A stretch of 64,000 nt of DNA, taken from positions 5,001-69,000 of the forward strand of contig WBZZ01003156.1 of assembly GCA_019918135.1 (NCBI GenBank), read 5' to 3'. Of the stretch, positions 30,070 through 38,367 are shown piece by piece. The stretch is from Paulinella micropora (Eukaryota; Cercozoa; Imbricatea; Euglyphida; Paulinellidae). Below the pieces are notes generated by a model. That model worked only from the letters and a program-made list of their open reading frames with translations, searched no databases and was not told the DNA's origin. Each line of letters begins with the position of its first letter. Position 1 is the first letter of the stretch. A program made the translations under genes and the position numbers.

Positions 30070-30435
30070 TCACTTGGTGCAGTTGCCATCTTGCTTTCGC
30101 AGTCTACACATTCTGCGGTAGGCGGAGAATAGCTGGCGCGCACTGGCTGCCAACGCGCCGTTTGCGAAGTGATCGTTGTCTAAAAATTCTCGGAAGCTTG
30201 CGTTCACAATATCGGGCATCAACATATAGTGCCAAGGCGCATGGTCAAGGCCTCCCCAGCGCCTTGGCACTATATGATCAACATGTGCCCGGACGCCTCC
30301 CGGCGTGAAGTACGCTGCTAGAAGGGGATGCCCGCGATTGGCGCGTGCCCATTTGCGCGCTTCAAACAGAGAGAGGGGCCTCTTTAGATTGACTAGATCT
30401 GCAAAATCTCCAAGGTAGACGGGCTCGGTTATCAT
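30070..30435 (-). CDS. HNH endonuclease domain protein
   Basis: About 121 residues from the ATG at 30435. The HNH/McrA core is clear: AHVDHIVPRRWGGLDHA, followed by HYMLMPDIVNASF. It has the DH pair, the WGG(L)DH loop and the Asn of the third motif. Such proteins are DNA-cutting enzymes, often selfish or recombination-linked, and are common in giant viruses. The active-site codons lie in a perfect 18-base inverted repeat (30223-30240/30259-30276). The zinc-ribbon ORF just to the right on the same strand may be the front of the same gene. Confidence 0.65.
   Translation of the reverse strand: MITEPVYLGDFADLVNLKRPLSLFEARKWARANRGHPLLAAYFTPGGVRAHVDHIVPRRWGGLDHAPWHYMLMPDIVNASFREFLDNDHFANGALAASARQLFSAYRRMCRLRKQDGNCTK
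30223..30276. repeat. Perfect 18-base inverted repeat inside the HNH gene
   Basis: CATATAGTGCCAAGGCGC at 30223-30240 and its exact reverse complement at 30259-30276, with an 18-base loop. It overlaps the codons for the HNH catalytic block. Confidence 0.9.
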
Positions 30436-30518
30436 AATTTCTACGTCCCTGTGCAACAGTATTAAAGATTTTTAATCAATTAGTTAGACAGTGAATAAGT
30501 GACTTACTTTTCCAGTGC

Positions 30519-30988
30519 TTACATTTGCGTGAGGTCACGTCCTGTCCAAAGTCGATTCCTCGCCTGAGATTGTTCACGGAAATATTTCTGCCTTTCTGCA
30601 TGTTCTTCGGAGCTTGGTGTAGCTTGGGGTTCGGCGTGCATACCAAGATACGTATGAATTTTGTTTTTGAATGTCATATTGGGACTGCCAAGCTCGCGAA
30701 TGTATGTTCTTAGCTTTTCTCCATCGTCGCCTTTGATATGTAGAAACCTGTCTGTGAGCATTTCCTTTTCTAGACCAGAGGTTATACGTAGCTTCATAAC
30801 ATGCCGGAAATCTTCACAGGCTTGTTCACACACACCTGTCGCGACACCTGACTTTTACATTTCCTGCACGTGTCACTTGGATTCTGTTTTTGTGTTGGAG
30901 TCTTTTCGGGCTTTGTCTTCTCCGCCACTGGCGAACCCTTGTGCTTGCCACATTTGTCACAGCGATTAGGCCGCCAAAACCTAGACAT
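30519..30988 (-). CDS. Small zinc-ribbon basic protein
   Basis: From an ATG at 30988 the sequence carries two CxxC pairs (CDKCGKHKG and CRKCK) separated by a Lys/Pro/Thr linker. This is a zinc-ribbon pattern like those found in front of HNH domains in virus-borne nucleases. Further left the strand encodes a helical basic segment (MKLRITSGLEKEMLTDRF). It may form one gene with the HNH domain at 30070-30435. It does not read as a single clean frame and is given as one coding region with low certainty. Confidence 0.35.
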
Positions 30989-31059
30989 AACTGTCTTTCT
31001 TTTGGTAAATATTCAGTTTATATGTATGTGTGTGTGTTCTTTGTCTGTTGGAAGGATAC

Positions 31060-31170
31060 GGTAGAGGGCGGGAAGAGGTGTGGGAGGGGGGCCAAAGAGG
31101 GAAGAGAGAGGGGGGGGGGCAGAGGCGGTAAGAAAGCAGCCCCGCCCCCCCCCCCCCCTGAAGGGGGGCC
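31060..31170. promoter_or_regulatory. G/A tract and G-run/C-run pair
   Basis: GAGGG repeats with a run of 9 G, then AGCCCC and a run of about 14 C followed by GAAGGGGGGCCC. It lies upstream of the zinc-ribbon/HNH genes (minus strand) and after the end of the F-box/LRR-like gene. Confidence 0.4.
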
Positions 31171-31198
31171 CAGCGCGCGGTGGTGATTTTTGTTAAAT

Positions 31199-33622
31199 TT
31201 AGACGCCCGATGTTGGGTTGCACACGGCGTCCTCCAGCCGTTGCCAGGCCGAGCCGAGCAGCGCCTCCCAGGCCAAATCGTGGTAGTCTCGTGCCAGAAC
31301 GGAGGCCACGCCCTCTTGAAACTCAGCGCATAAACCAGCCAGGTTTTTTCGGCCTATCCCCCTTTCTAAAACCAAGCCGTGTGAGCAGGCGCGGTCTTCT
31401 TCGTCTTCATCGACCCGGCGCAGCAGTAGCAGCGCCTGCGACAGCTTGGCCCTGGCCGCGGCCCTGTCAAAGCCACGAACACGGTTTCGAGCGGATGCTC
31501 TCATTTGTCCCAGCAGAAGTTTGGTGTAGTGCAGCATCGCGAGGCGCTGCGGTTCGCGATCAAACCACGGCCGTGCGTACGGCCACACGTGCAATGGAGT
31601 CTCGTATTCGCTCGAGGTCTGTTCATACCAGCGCCAATATCTCTGAACATCGCAAAAGTCTACTGTATCCGACACGCAGTAGCCAACTAGAAAGAACCAG
31701 GCTTCGGCAGATAAACGGGTGGGGGCGTCGCGCCGCCTGCCGGACCAGGTTTGCAGGTAGCGAGCCAGCTCGCAGGCTTCGCTTTTTTCCAGGCGGACCT
31801 TGCATTTTTTCAAAGAGTAGGCGATCTCTCCGCGTGGCGACCTGAACACGCGCAGCAGAGCGTAACTGCCCTGCAGGCTCGATGCCGGTATTTGGGCGAT
31901 GAGTGCCTCTGCCTTGAGTCGCGGGTTGGGTTTTTCATTGTGGCTCAGCACAAAGAAGCGGGCCAGCCGAAGCGGCACAGCCAGCGAGCACAGCCCGCGC
32001 CAAACCACGTCTTGCAATTTGAGCATCCCGTGCAAGTCGTGCCAGTAGTATTGGAAATATTGCTGCAAGTTGACGGAGCTAAAGGTGAGGCCGGCGACGC
32101 GTGCAGACGTGAGTGTGTGGAACAGGCGCTGGTACGCGAGGGCCCAGGCACTGAGGCGTGCGCTTTCTTGCTCGGCCCTGGGACCGCGCAGGTCCAATCT
32201 GCCTTCGTAGGTAAAATGTGAGAGGGGCAGGCCCAGTAGGAGCGTCAGTTCTGTGAGCCCGGCTAACGCGGTGCAACAGTGCCGAAAAAAGGTAAGGCCC
32301 GGGTGCCCGCTCTGGACGCGGCCGCCCGCCACGCAAGGCCCCTTGTCTAGTATCGAGACAGACACTGGACGCAGCAGCCGCAGCGCGGCCAGGTCATCTT
32401 CACCGGGCTCGGCGCGGGCCTGTAGGTTGGAAAGATGCAACCGGAGGAACGCGGGCGCGGGCCCCCCAAGCGGGCACAGGAGCTGGTGCAGCCGGGCCAA
32501 GAGGCCCGGCTGCCAAAAGAAGTCGTCGTCTTGCCCGAAGAGCCGCCCCATGCCCTCCTCGTACGCAGACACGCTGAGCTCGTAGGCTTGCAGGGCGGGC
32601 GTGCAGGCGGGCTGGAATCCCACGAACTCGTGCCCAAGGCCCTCACAGAACTGGATCAGCGTTCCCGGTGTCACGGCACTATCCGTCACCACTGTTTTGA
32701 GGCGTGGGCAGACTACGCCACGCGGTCCAAAGGGCAGCGCAAGCCTGTCCGAAACTTCCAAAAAAGGGTGCTTATAGTCAACGGATATTTCGATTTCTTC
32801 CAACGTGGGCGCTAGGGATTCAAAGGCTGCGCCCCACAGCTTGAGAGTGGTGCAGTTACGCAGGACGAGCATCTGGAGGGGCGGTGCCGTGTGGGGCGGC
32901 GCCCACAGCCCCGCCAGCCCCGGCTCGCCAAAGTAACAACCCTGCAGGTGCAGTTCCTGCACTCCCGGCAGGAGAGCGCGCAGCTTGACCAGCATTTTTT
33001 CTATCAATGACTCACGTCTGCCAATATCACTACCATATTCCTGTGAGTTAAACACCAGCACCCGTAGTGGCGCGGCGGCCGCCCTCTCTAGCCAAGCGCC
33101 CAGCAGCTGGGCAGCAGCCTGCATCCAACACGTTATTTCTAATTTCGTCACATTCGAGTACCAGGAGAGCGCCCGTTGCAGCCACTGCAGTCTATTGCCA
33201 GACAGCGATAGTTTTGAGTAGTCAAAGTCGAATGGGTACTTCCTTGCAGCTTGCGACATATACAGATACTCCAACTTTAGTGACGTGTTGAGCTGCGGCA
33301 GACAATCCTCGGGCTGCGCCCCCGGCGGGGGCTGCAAAGCCTGCGCCCTCGGCGGGGGCTGCAAAGCGGGTGGTTCCTCTTTGCTAGAAAGGGCTCGCTT
33401 CAGCCAGAGCTGTGGGCGCACATAGGCAATGGCCCGCCGGTGCCAGTACCGGGAGGTCAGGCACAGAGCTAACCAGCCCTGCGTACAGAGCAGGTCTGCG
33501 CCGTCTGAAAAAAAGACCTCTTTCCACGCTTCCAAGCCGCGCCGCGCCCACGCCTCTTCCGTACAGGCTCGCTTGGATGGTTGCGGAGGCTCGGCTTGGC
33601 GCGCACGCTGGGCGCAGATCAT
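31199..33622 (-). CDS. F-box/LRR-like protein, 807 residues
   Basis: One uninterrupted frame from an ATG at 33622. Residues about 40-75 (DLLCTQGWLALCLTSRYWHR) resemble an F-box (L...L..C..S..W). A Gln/Pro linker with two near-identical 12-residue units follows. From about 150 to 400, leucine-rich repeats are visible (LRVLVFNSQEYG, VQELHLQGCYFG, LQMLVLRNCTTLKLWG, LEEIEISV). The C-terminal third is helical and Arg-rich. F-box/LRR proteins bring substrates to SCF ubiquitin ligases, which fits the USP and RING-like neighbours. Very high GC and no introns match the viral block. Confidence 0.65.
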   Translation of the reverse strand: MICAQRARQAEPPQPSKRACTEEAWARRGLEAWKEVFFSDGADLLCTQGWLALCLTSRYWHRRAIAYVRPQLWLKRALSSKEEPPALQPPPRAQALQPPPGAQPEDCLPQLNTSLKLEYLYMSQAARKYPFDFDYSKLSLSGNRLQWLQRALSWYSNVTKLEITCWMQAAAQLLGAWLERAAAAPLRVLVFNSQEYGSDIGRRESLIEKMLVKLRALLPGVQELHLQGCYFGEPGLAGLWAPPHTAPPLQMLVLRNCTTLKLWGAAFESLAPTLEEIEISVDYKHPFLEVSDRLALPFGPRGVVCPRLKTVVTDSAVTPGTLIQFCEGLGHEFVGFQPACTPALQAYELSVSAYEEGMGRLFGQDDDFFWQPGLLARLHQLLCPLGGPAPAFLRLHLSNLQARAEPGEDDLAALRLLRPVSVSILDKGPCVAGGRVQSGHPGLTFFRHCCTALAGLTELTLLLGLPLSHFTYEGRLDLRGPRAEQESARLSAWALAYQRLFHTLTSARVAGLTFSSVNLQQYFQYYWHDLHGMLKLQDVVWRGLCSLAVPLRLARFFVLSHNEKPNPRLKAEALIAQIPASSLQGSYALLRVFRSPRGEIAYSLKKCKVRLEKSEACELARYLQTWSGRRRDAPTRLSAEAWFFLVGYCVSDTVDFCDVQRYWRWYEQTSSEYETPLHVWPYARPWFDREPQRLAMLHYTKLLLGQMRASARNRVRGFDRAAARAKLSQALLLLRRVDEDEEDRACSHGLVLERGIGRKNLAGLCAEFQEGVASVLARDYHDLAWEALLGSAWQRLEDAVCNPTSGV

Positions 33623-34189
33623 ATGTACGTACTAGTATAAAAAAGATAAAACAAACAAGAGAAAGCGAGAGAGAAGCCAGGAATAGAAAACAAAGGGTTG
33701 CAGGCATCCCCATCCTCCCCCCCCCCCCCGCCCCTCTGTGCGAGGGCGGGGCCTCTCTCCCACAGACGTCCCCCCTTCCCCTCCCCTTCCCTTCCGTTTG
33801 AACATCGCGAAAGTCTAAGGCTTTAACATCCGCCTCTGTAAAGTCGTTATGCCAAAAACCCTTCGAGTATTGCCTTTTTCTACCATATCACACTCAGAAG
33901 GGGGGCAGGGAATGTCAGGGGGCAAGTGCATGTGACCGCGCCGCACGGGCCAGTTGAGGGGGCGGGGGGGGGGGGGGTCGTAAACCCCCCACCCTGATTT
34001 TTGCGATGGCGGGATTCCGTTTTTTGCACATAGGTTTGCAAGGCGTTATATGGTCGATAAAGGCAAAAACCAGCCAGTTTTCTCTGCACACTGGATGCAC
34101 ACACGTTCAGAGCGGGGGGCAAAGCCCCCCGAGCCCCCCTTCAGCCCGCGCCAGCGGGCTGTAGCAATAGTACCTTGAAAGTCAAACGA
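33623..34189. other. Intergenic region with half-hairpins and G/C runs
   Basis: Contains a C run (about 33716-33729), a G run (about 33962-33977) and two related AT-rich motifs in opposite directions (33846-33895 and 34030-34070) built on TGCCTTT and CCATATCA. They resemble the arms of the hairpins at 36456-36519 and 36883-36950. A GGCAAAGCCCCCCGAGCCCC segment follows. No gene is seen. Confidence 0.5.
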
Positions 34190-35167
34190 CTAAGATTGCT
34201 TCGATGGGCCATATTTAGGGTAAGCCCACGCGCTGCCTTTTCTTTGCCTTTGGCTGAGGGCCTTGTCTGCCAGGTTTTTTTGCAACTCGGGGTGGTCGGC
34301 CGGCAGTTTATATTCAAAGCTTCCGCCTCTCGTCATCACCGACCGCAGCATTCCCCCAAGATGTACCGCCACGCAACGAGGTAGGACGCACATCAACGCG
34401 GGGCTAGAGCTAGCCTCCTGAGCTACGGGCACATGCACGTACACACGTGTCCACATCTTGTTCCGCCACTTTGGGTTCCCGCACCTGTACAAGACCCGGA
34501 GCAGGAGGTCGCCGACTTCTGGTTCTGATAAATTAAGTGGTAGGTAGACGCCCTTTTTCTCAATCTCGGCCTTTTGGCTCTCGTCGTGTCCGTGAATGAC
34601 ATACACATCCGAATTCCAAGGTGGCATAGTTCGCGCAGGTGGTTGCAATCGAGCTAAGGTCTTGTCCAGTGCTAATTCTCTCTCCATTTCACGTATTGGG
34701 AGCTCCCTCAATGTTACTGCATAATCGCTGGGAAGCGACAATTTAACGCAGCCGTATTGAGCAAGGTCAGCCAGCTTGCGGTGAAATTTATCAAGATCCC
34801 GGCCTGGTTCTGCAAAAGAGAGCTGACCGTTTTTTGCAGGGTACACGACTGAGGTGTAGCCCAAGAACCGGACTCTGTACGCGATTTGCAGCATAACGCA
34901 AACGGATTCGTCATCGTTCATTTGCACTGGCTTGTCCATATCCCGACTAGTGTAGTACGGAGCGCCAACATAAATCCAGCAATCTTTGTAGGCAAGCAGT
35001 GTCCAATCAGCAGTCTCGTCCCTGTGGGAACGGGTTTGGCACAAGTACAGCTTTTTTGCCGACGCCTTTCCCTCGCTGCCTTGTTGTTGGGCTGCTGCTA
35101 AAAGCTCTTCATATCGAGCAGGCTTGACCCGCTCGAGAATCACAAACGCCGAGTTCCTTTCGTTCAT
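34190..35167 (-). CDS. Unrecognised 325-residue protein
   Basis: A clean frame from an ATG at 35167. The protein looks globular and alpha/beta, with no signal peptide or membrane helix. Notable stretches are ADWTLLAYKDCWIYVGAPYY (about residue 53), SDVYVIHGHDESQKAEIEKK (about 190) and WTRVYVHVPVAQEA (about 245). I recognise no family. It is divergent from the coiled-coil gene at 35439, with a palindromic G/C tract in the shared upstream region. Confidence 0.6.
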   Translation of the reverse strand: MNERNSAFVILERVKPARYEELLAAAQQQGSEGKASAKKLYLCQTRSHRDETADWTLLAYKDCWIYVGAPYYTSRDMDKPVQMNDDESVCVMLQIAYRVRFLGYTSVVYPAKNGQLSFAEPGRDLDKFHRKLADLAQYGCVKLSLPSDYAVTLRELPIREMERELALDKTLARLQPPARTMPPWNSDVYVIHGHDESQKAEIEKKGVYLPLNLSEPEVGDLLLRVLYRCGNPKWRNKMWTRVYVHVPVAQEASSSPALMCVLPRCVAVHLGGMLRSVMTRGGSFEYKLPADHPELQKNLADKALSQRQRKGSAWAYPKYGPSKQS

Positions 35168-35259
35168 CGATCTTTGTCTCTTCTTCTTTATTGCCCTAGC
35201 CCTAGTGCGACCAGCTTGTCCACTTGAGCAGGCCTCTGGGAAGTTAAAAGGGGGAAGAG

Positions 35260-35400
35260 AGCGGGAGGTGAAAGAACTCTTTTTAATTGCTGCTGGGGGG
35301 GGGGGCGCCCCCCCCCTCCTCTCTCATGGCTAGGGAGAGGGGGGGGGGGTTATCCCCCCCCCCCCTCCTGTCCCCTCCGTCCCTTTCCCGCTCTCTTTCT
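35260..35400. promoter_or_regulatory. Divergent G/C palindrome tract
   Basis: Two back-to-back palindromes: a run of 10 G, CG, a run of 9 C; then a run of 10 G, TTAT, a run of 12 C, followed by CCTGTCCCCTCCGTCCC and CTCTCTTTCTCTCTC. It lies between the divergent starts at 35167 (minus) and 35439 (plus). Confidence 0.5.
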
Positions 35401-35438
35401 CTCTCCTTTTGTGTAAGACTTCTTTTCTTGATCCGCGC

Positions 35439-36299
35439 ATGAGGTCCCAAATAACAGCGGTCAGGCCCGTGCTGAAGCGCCCCGCGCAGCTACAGTACCA
35501 GTTCAACCACAATGAGAAGGGCCTGCTAGTAGGCAGATACAAGCTCAAGACGCGCAGCGCGTGGAAGCCCTGGCGGCGCGCCTGTGCGTCTTGCTACGCA
35601 CAATACAAAGTCTTTCGGCGCGCGACCGAGGCTGCCTGCGGGCAGCACGGCCCAACCGGGGCGGGGGAGCGCTGGGAACCTAGCCGGGCCGAGCAGCAGT
35701 ACCAGGCACTGCTGCAGCTGCAGGTCTGGGCCGCGGGCGTTCGGCTGAGGAACCAGAAAACTGCGCTTAGGGCGGCGCACGCTCGTGCACAACAGAACGA
35801 GCACAAGGCCCAGGTGTACAAAGACTACTGCCAGGTTGCGAAGCACAAGTACGACGAGCTGCGGCAGGCATGGCAGCAAGCACGCGACGACTTCCAGCGC
35901 GAACAGTCGCGCTTGGCCATTGAGGCGTGCGCGTTAGATCTGCTGAGGCGCCAACAGGCAGGGCAAGGGTCTGTGGAGTGGCAGGAGCGGGCGAAGGCGA
36001 CCGAGGCAAAGTTAGCGCAGGTCCAGCAGGAGTCGCAGCGGCTGCGGACCATTGCCGACGAAGCCGTGAGGCAGGTGCAACAAGATAAAGAGAGGATCGC
36101 GAGAGAACAGCAAGAACGCGAGAGCTGGCAGAGGAGAGCTCAGGCGGCGGAGGCCACGCTAGTGCAGGTGCAGCAGCTGCAGCAGCAGGTGTTGTTGCCC
36201 TTGTGGCACCTCTCCAAGAACTTGCCCGCCCCAGCGCCACCCTGCGTGCCTCGCATTCTTGGCGCCGTTGTAAGCAAGCCCGGCGAACTAGGAAAGTAA
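35439..36299 (+). CDS. Coiled-coil protein, about 286 residues
   Basis: The ATG at 35439 is preferred to the non-ATG opening of the frame. A basic N-terminal 70 residues (KLKTRSAWKPWRRACASCYA) is followed by about 170 residues of Gln/Arg/Ala/Glu heptads (QRLRTIADEAVRQVQQDKER and similar), then a Pro-rich end. It is a structural coiled coil of unknown role. It parallels the minus-strand coiled-coil gene at 21380-22441. The stop is followed by a run of 11 A. Confidence 0.55.
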   Translation: MRSQITAVRPVLKRPAQLQYQFNHNEKGLLVGRYKLKTRSAWKPWRRACASCYAQYKVFRRATEAACGQHGPTGAGERWEPSRAEQQYQALLQLQVWAAGVRLRNQKTALRAAHARAQQNEHKAQVYKDYCQVAKHKYDELRQAWQQARDDFQREQSRLAIEACALDLLRRQQAGQGSVEWQERAKATEAKLAQVQQESQRLRTIADEAVRQVQQDKERIAREQQERESWQRRAQAAEATLVQVQQLQQQVLLPLWHLSKNLPAPAPPCVPRILGAVVSKPGELGK

Positions 36300-36455
36300 A
36301 AAAAAAAAATCCTTGCAAAAGGGGGGCGAGCACTCCCCTGCCCCCTCCCCTTTTTTCCTCCCTCTCTTAGTTTTCAGTGCCAAGATTAAAAATTTTATCA
36401 GTGATTTTTTTAATTAATTTTTTCTTGTACATTCTTAGCGCGCCCCTACCCTAGT

Positions 36456-36519
36456 GATGTAGCTGAAAAAAGGCAGTTCTACCAAAAAACCTGGAATAAC
36501 TGCCTTTTCCGGTCGTATC
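36456..36519. repeat. Imperfect hairpin
   Basis: The left arm 36456-36478 (ending AAAAAAGGCAGTT) pairs with the right arm 36498-36519 (starting AACTGCCTTTTCC). Loop sequence CTACCAAAAAACCTGG is similar to that of the next hairpin. Confidence 0.65.
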
Positions 36520-36882
36520 ACAGTCGTGCAAAACTTAGCGCCAAATGAACGGGCCGCTCTGGTCTCTTTTCCTCGGGGTTTTAGCGGTCGTTTTTCCGTG
36601 AACAAAAAACGCGCCAAAATTTTTTTTGTTGCGCAAATGACAAGTCCTGCGCACTCCCTCCCCCTTCGGAGGGAGGAGGGAGCGGGAAGATAAAGGGGAG
36701 GGGGAGAGAACGGGGAGGGGGAGAGAACGGGGGCGCCCTCTCTCTCTCTCTCTACCCCCCCTCCCTCTCTCTCTTCCCCTCTTCCCTTTGTTCCCCCTCC
36801 CCTTTTTTTCGAGCAGGAAGATTTTTCTCTTTCTCTCTTCTTTTTTTTTGCACGCCAAATTTGCGTATGTGTGCGCCTGGAA

Positions 36883-36950
36883 TGATATGGCCGAAAAAAT
36901 GCAGTATCGCCAAAAAAAGTCTGGGAACGCTGCCTTTTTCGGCCATATCA
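36883..36950. repeat. Long hairpin with GGCCATATCA arms
   Basis: The arms TGATATGGCCGAAAAA (from 36883) and TTTTTCGGCCATATCA (to 36950) are exact reverse complements over 16 bases, extended with one mismatch through the TGCAG/CTGC inner part. It is a related copy of the 36456-36519 hairpin. Confidence 0.85.
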
Positions 36951-37431
36951 TATGCACAGACCGTCAAGCCGCAATATTTTGCGCCATCAAGAAAGTACCA
37001 AAAAATCCGCCAGAACTCGTTCAGCCGGAGTCTTGACAAGAGGAAAGGGGGGGGGGGGGCGCCCGGCTTAGTCGAGGCGTTTCACATATTTTTTGGGTAG
37101 CTTCTGCGCTCTCTCCCTCCCATCTTACCCTTCCCCTATTCTTTGAGCCCCCGGGCTCAGGGGGCTCAGGGGAAAGAAAGAAAAAAGGGAGGAGCGAGGG
37201 GGGGGGGGGGCGCCCCCCTCTGAGCTCCCAAAGAAAAGTTTATTTATTTTTGCTCTTTCTCTAAAGCCACAAATTTAACCTGGCACGTGGGGCAAGGCCC
37301 CCGAGCCCCCCTCCCCTTTCTCTCTCTCTCTCTCTCTCTCTCTTAGTTCTCAGTGCCAAAACTAAAACTTAGTCAAGAATTTTTTTGTTTGTACATTCTT
37401 AGCGCGCCCCTGCCCTGAGAAGCACCATTCA

Positions 37432-37469
37432 TACTTATTATTAGTATTCATATTTATTATTATTATTCA

Positions 37470-37500
<31 letters not shown>
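37432..37500 (+). repeat. ATT trinucleotide microsatellite
   Basis: Interrupted then pure (ATT)n tract just before the convergent end of the small gene at 37600. Confidence 0.9.
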
Positions 37501-37599
37501 GAGGGGCACCAATATATGGTTGGGGTGCCACCGCCACACGGCTGGGTTGGGGCCGTTGGCAGCTTGTTATGAGGGGTACATAATCAGTGCTCCACTGAT

Positions 37600-37974
37600 T
37601 CATGAGACAGGACCTTTTACTGAGAGAAGCTCTCTCACCACGCTCACTGCTCTTGGCTCCAGGGCCAGGGCACGCGCGCCGACCAGGGCCCTGACCACCG
37701 CGGTCCCGGCACCCGCCTTGAGCAGCGGCGCGATCAGCTCCTGCAGCGCGTCCTTGTCGCGGGCTTTCTCGTTGAAGTACGCGATGCAGCCGTACCGCTG
37801 CGCACACCACTCGGGGTTGGAGGACCCGGCATCCCCGCGGCGCACCAGCGAGAACTCCTGCACTGTTTCCTTTTTACTTTCCGCCACTGCTGGTGGTGGT
37901 GGTGATGGTTCCGTCCGCTGCTTCTTGTCAGGCCGGGTCATGTCTGCGTCGCGGGGGTTCTGGACGTCGGTCAT
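37600..37974 (-). CDS. Small basic-acidic protein, 124 residues
   Basis: The ATG at 37974 is chosen because the frame upstream is proline-rich translation of a C/T tract. The N-terminus is Pro/Lys-rich (RPDKKQRTEPSPPPP). The C-terminal 80 residues are compact and helical, with a Cys (EWCAQRYGCIAYF) and an Ala/Val-rich helix. I recognise no family. The small size and position in the dense block suggest a real gene of unknown role. Confidence 0.45.
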   Translation of the reverse strand: MTDVQNPRDADMTRPDKKQRTEPSPPPPAVAESKKETVQEFSLVRRGDAGSSNPEWCAQRYGCIAYFNEKARDKDALQELIAPLLKAGAGTAVVRALVGARALALEPRAVSVVRELLSVKGPVS

Positions 37975-38039
37975 TTTGGGTTTTGCGCGTGGACCCCGAT
38001 TTTTCTGCCAGAGGTTGGTTGTGCTTTCTCCCCCCCTCC

Positions 38040-38300
38040 CGTTCCCCCCGGGGCTCGCACGATATATTTTTCGGGAGGGGGGGGGCCGAAGGTGGAGGAA
38101 ACCGGACGGGTGTGGAAAAGTCGGGGCAAGTAGAAGGTGAAGGGGGGGGGGCCGGACCCAAAAGTAGGCACAAAAAAAGTCCAGCCAGCAAATAGGCAAG
38201 GGCGCCAAAAGAAATGGGAGAGAGAGGGAGGGAGGGGGGGGGCCGGCCAACGTGAGGGTGGGGGGGGGGGGATCGTTTCTCGGCCCCCCCCCCGGAACGC
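38040..38300. promoter_or_regulatory. G-rich tract with G/C runs
   Basis: Runs of 8-11 G separated by AAGGTGG- and CCGGACC-like spacers, then a run of 10 C. It lies upstream of the 124-residue gene and downstream of the seven-pass gene. Confidence 0.4.
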
Positions 38301-38367
38301 AAGACCCGGGGAGACGATCTTCCTCCCCTTTTTTCTTAAAGATTTTCTGGTGATCACCGTAAACTTT

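Larger units (their letters stand above)
36300..37599. other. 1.3-kb intergenic island of hairpins, motifs and simple repeats
   Basis: No convincing gene. It holds two copies of a module that begins CTTAGTTYTCAGTGCCAA and ends TACATTCTTAGCGCGCCCCT (36366-36452 and 37342-37411), two long hairpins (36456-36519 and 36883-36950), G/A and C/T tracts (36650-36800), G-run/C-run pairs (37048-37060, 37200-37218), and an ATT/TTA trinucleotide tract (37432-37500). Confidence 0.7.

Noticed and set aside
31180-31845. Plus-strand frame opposite the F-box/LRR-like gene
   Set aside because: High GC produces long antisense shadows; the minus frame shows LRR spacing and is 807 residues long.
37432-37500. ATT tract as a terminator or attachment site
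   Set aside because: It is a simple trinucleotide microsatellite with no flanking symmetry.
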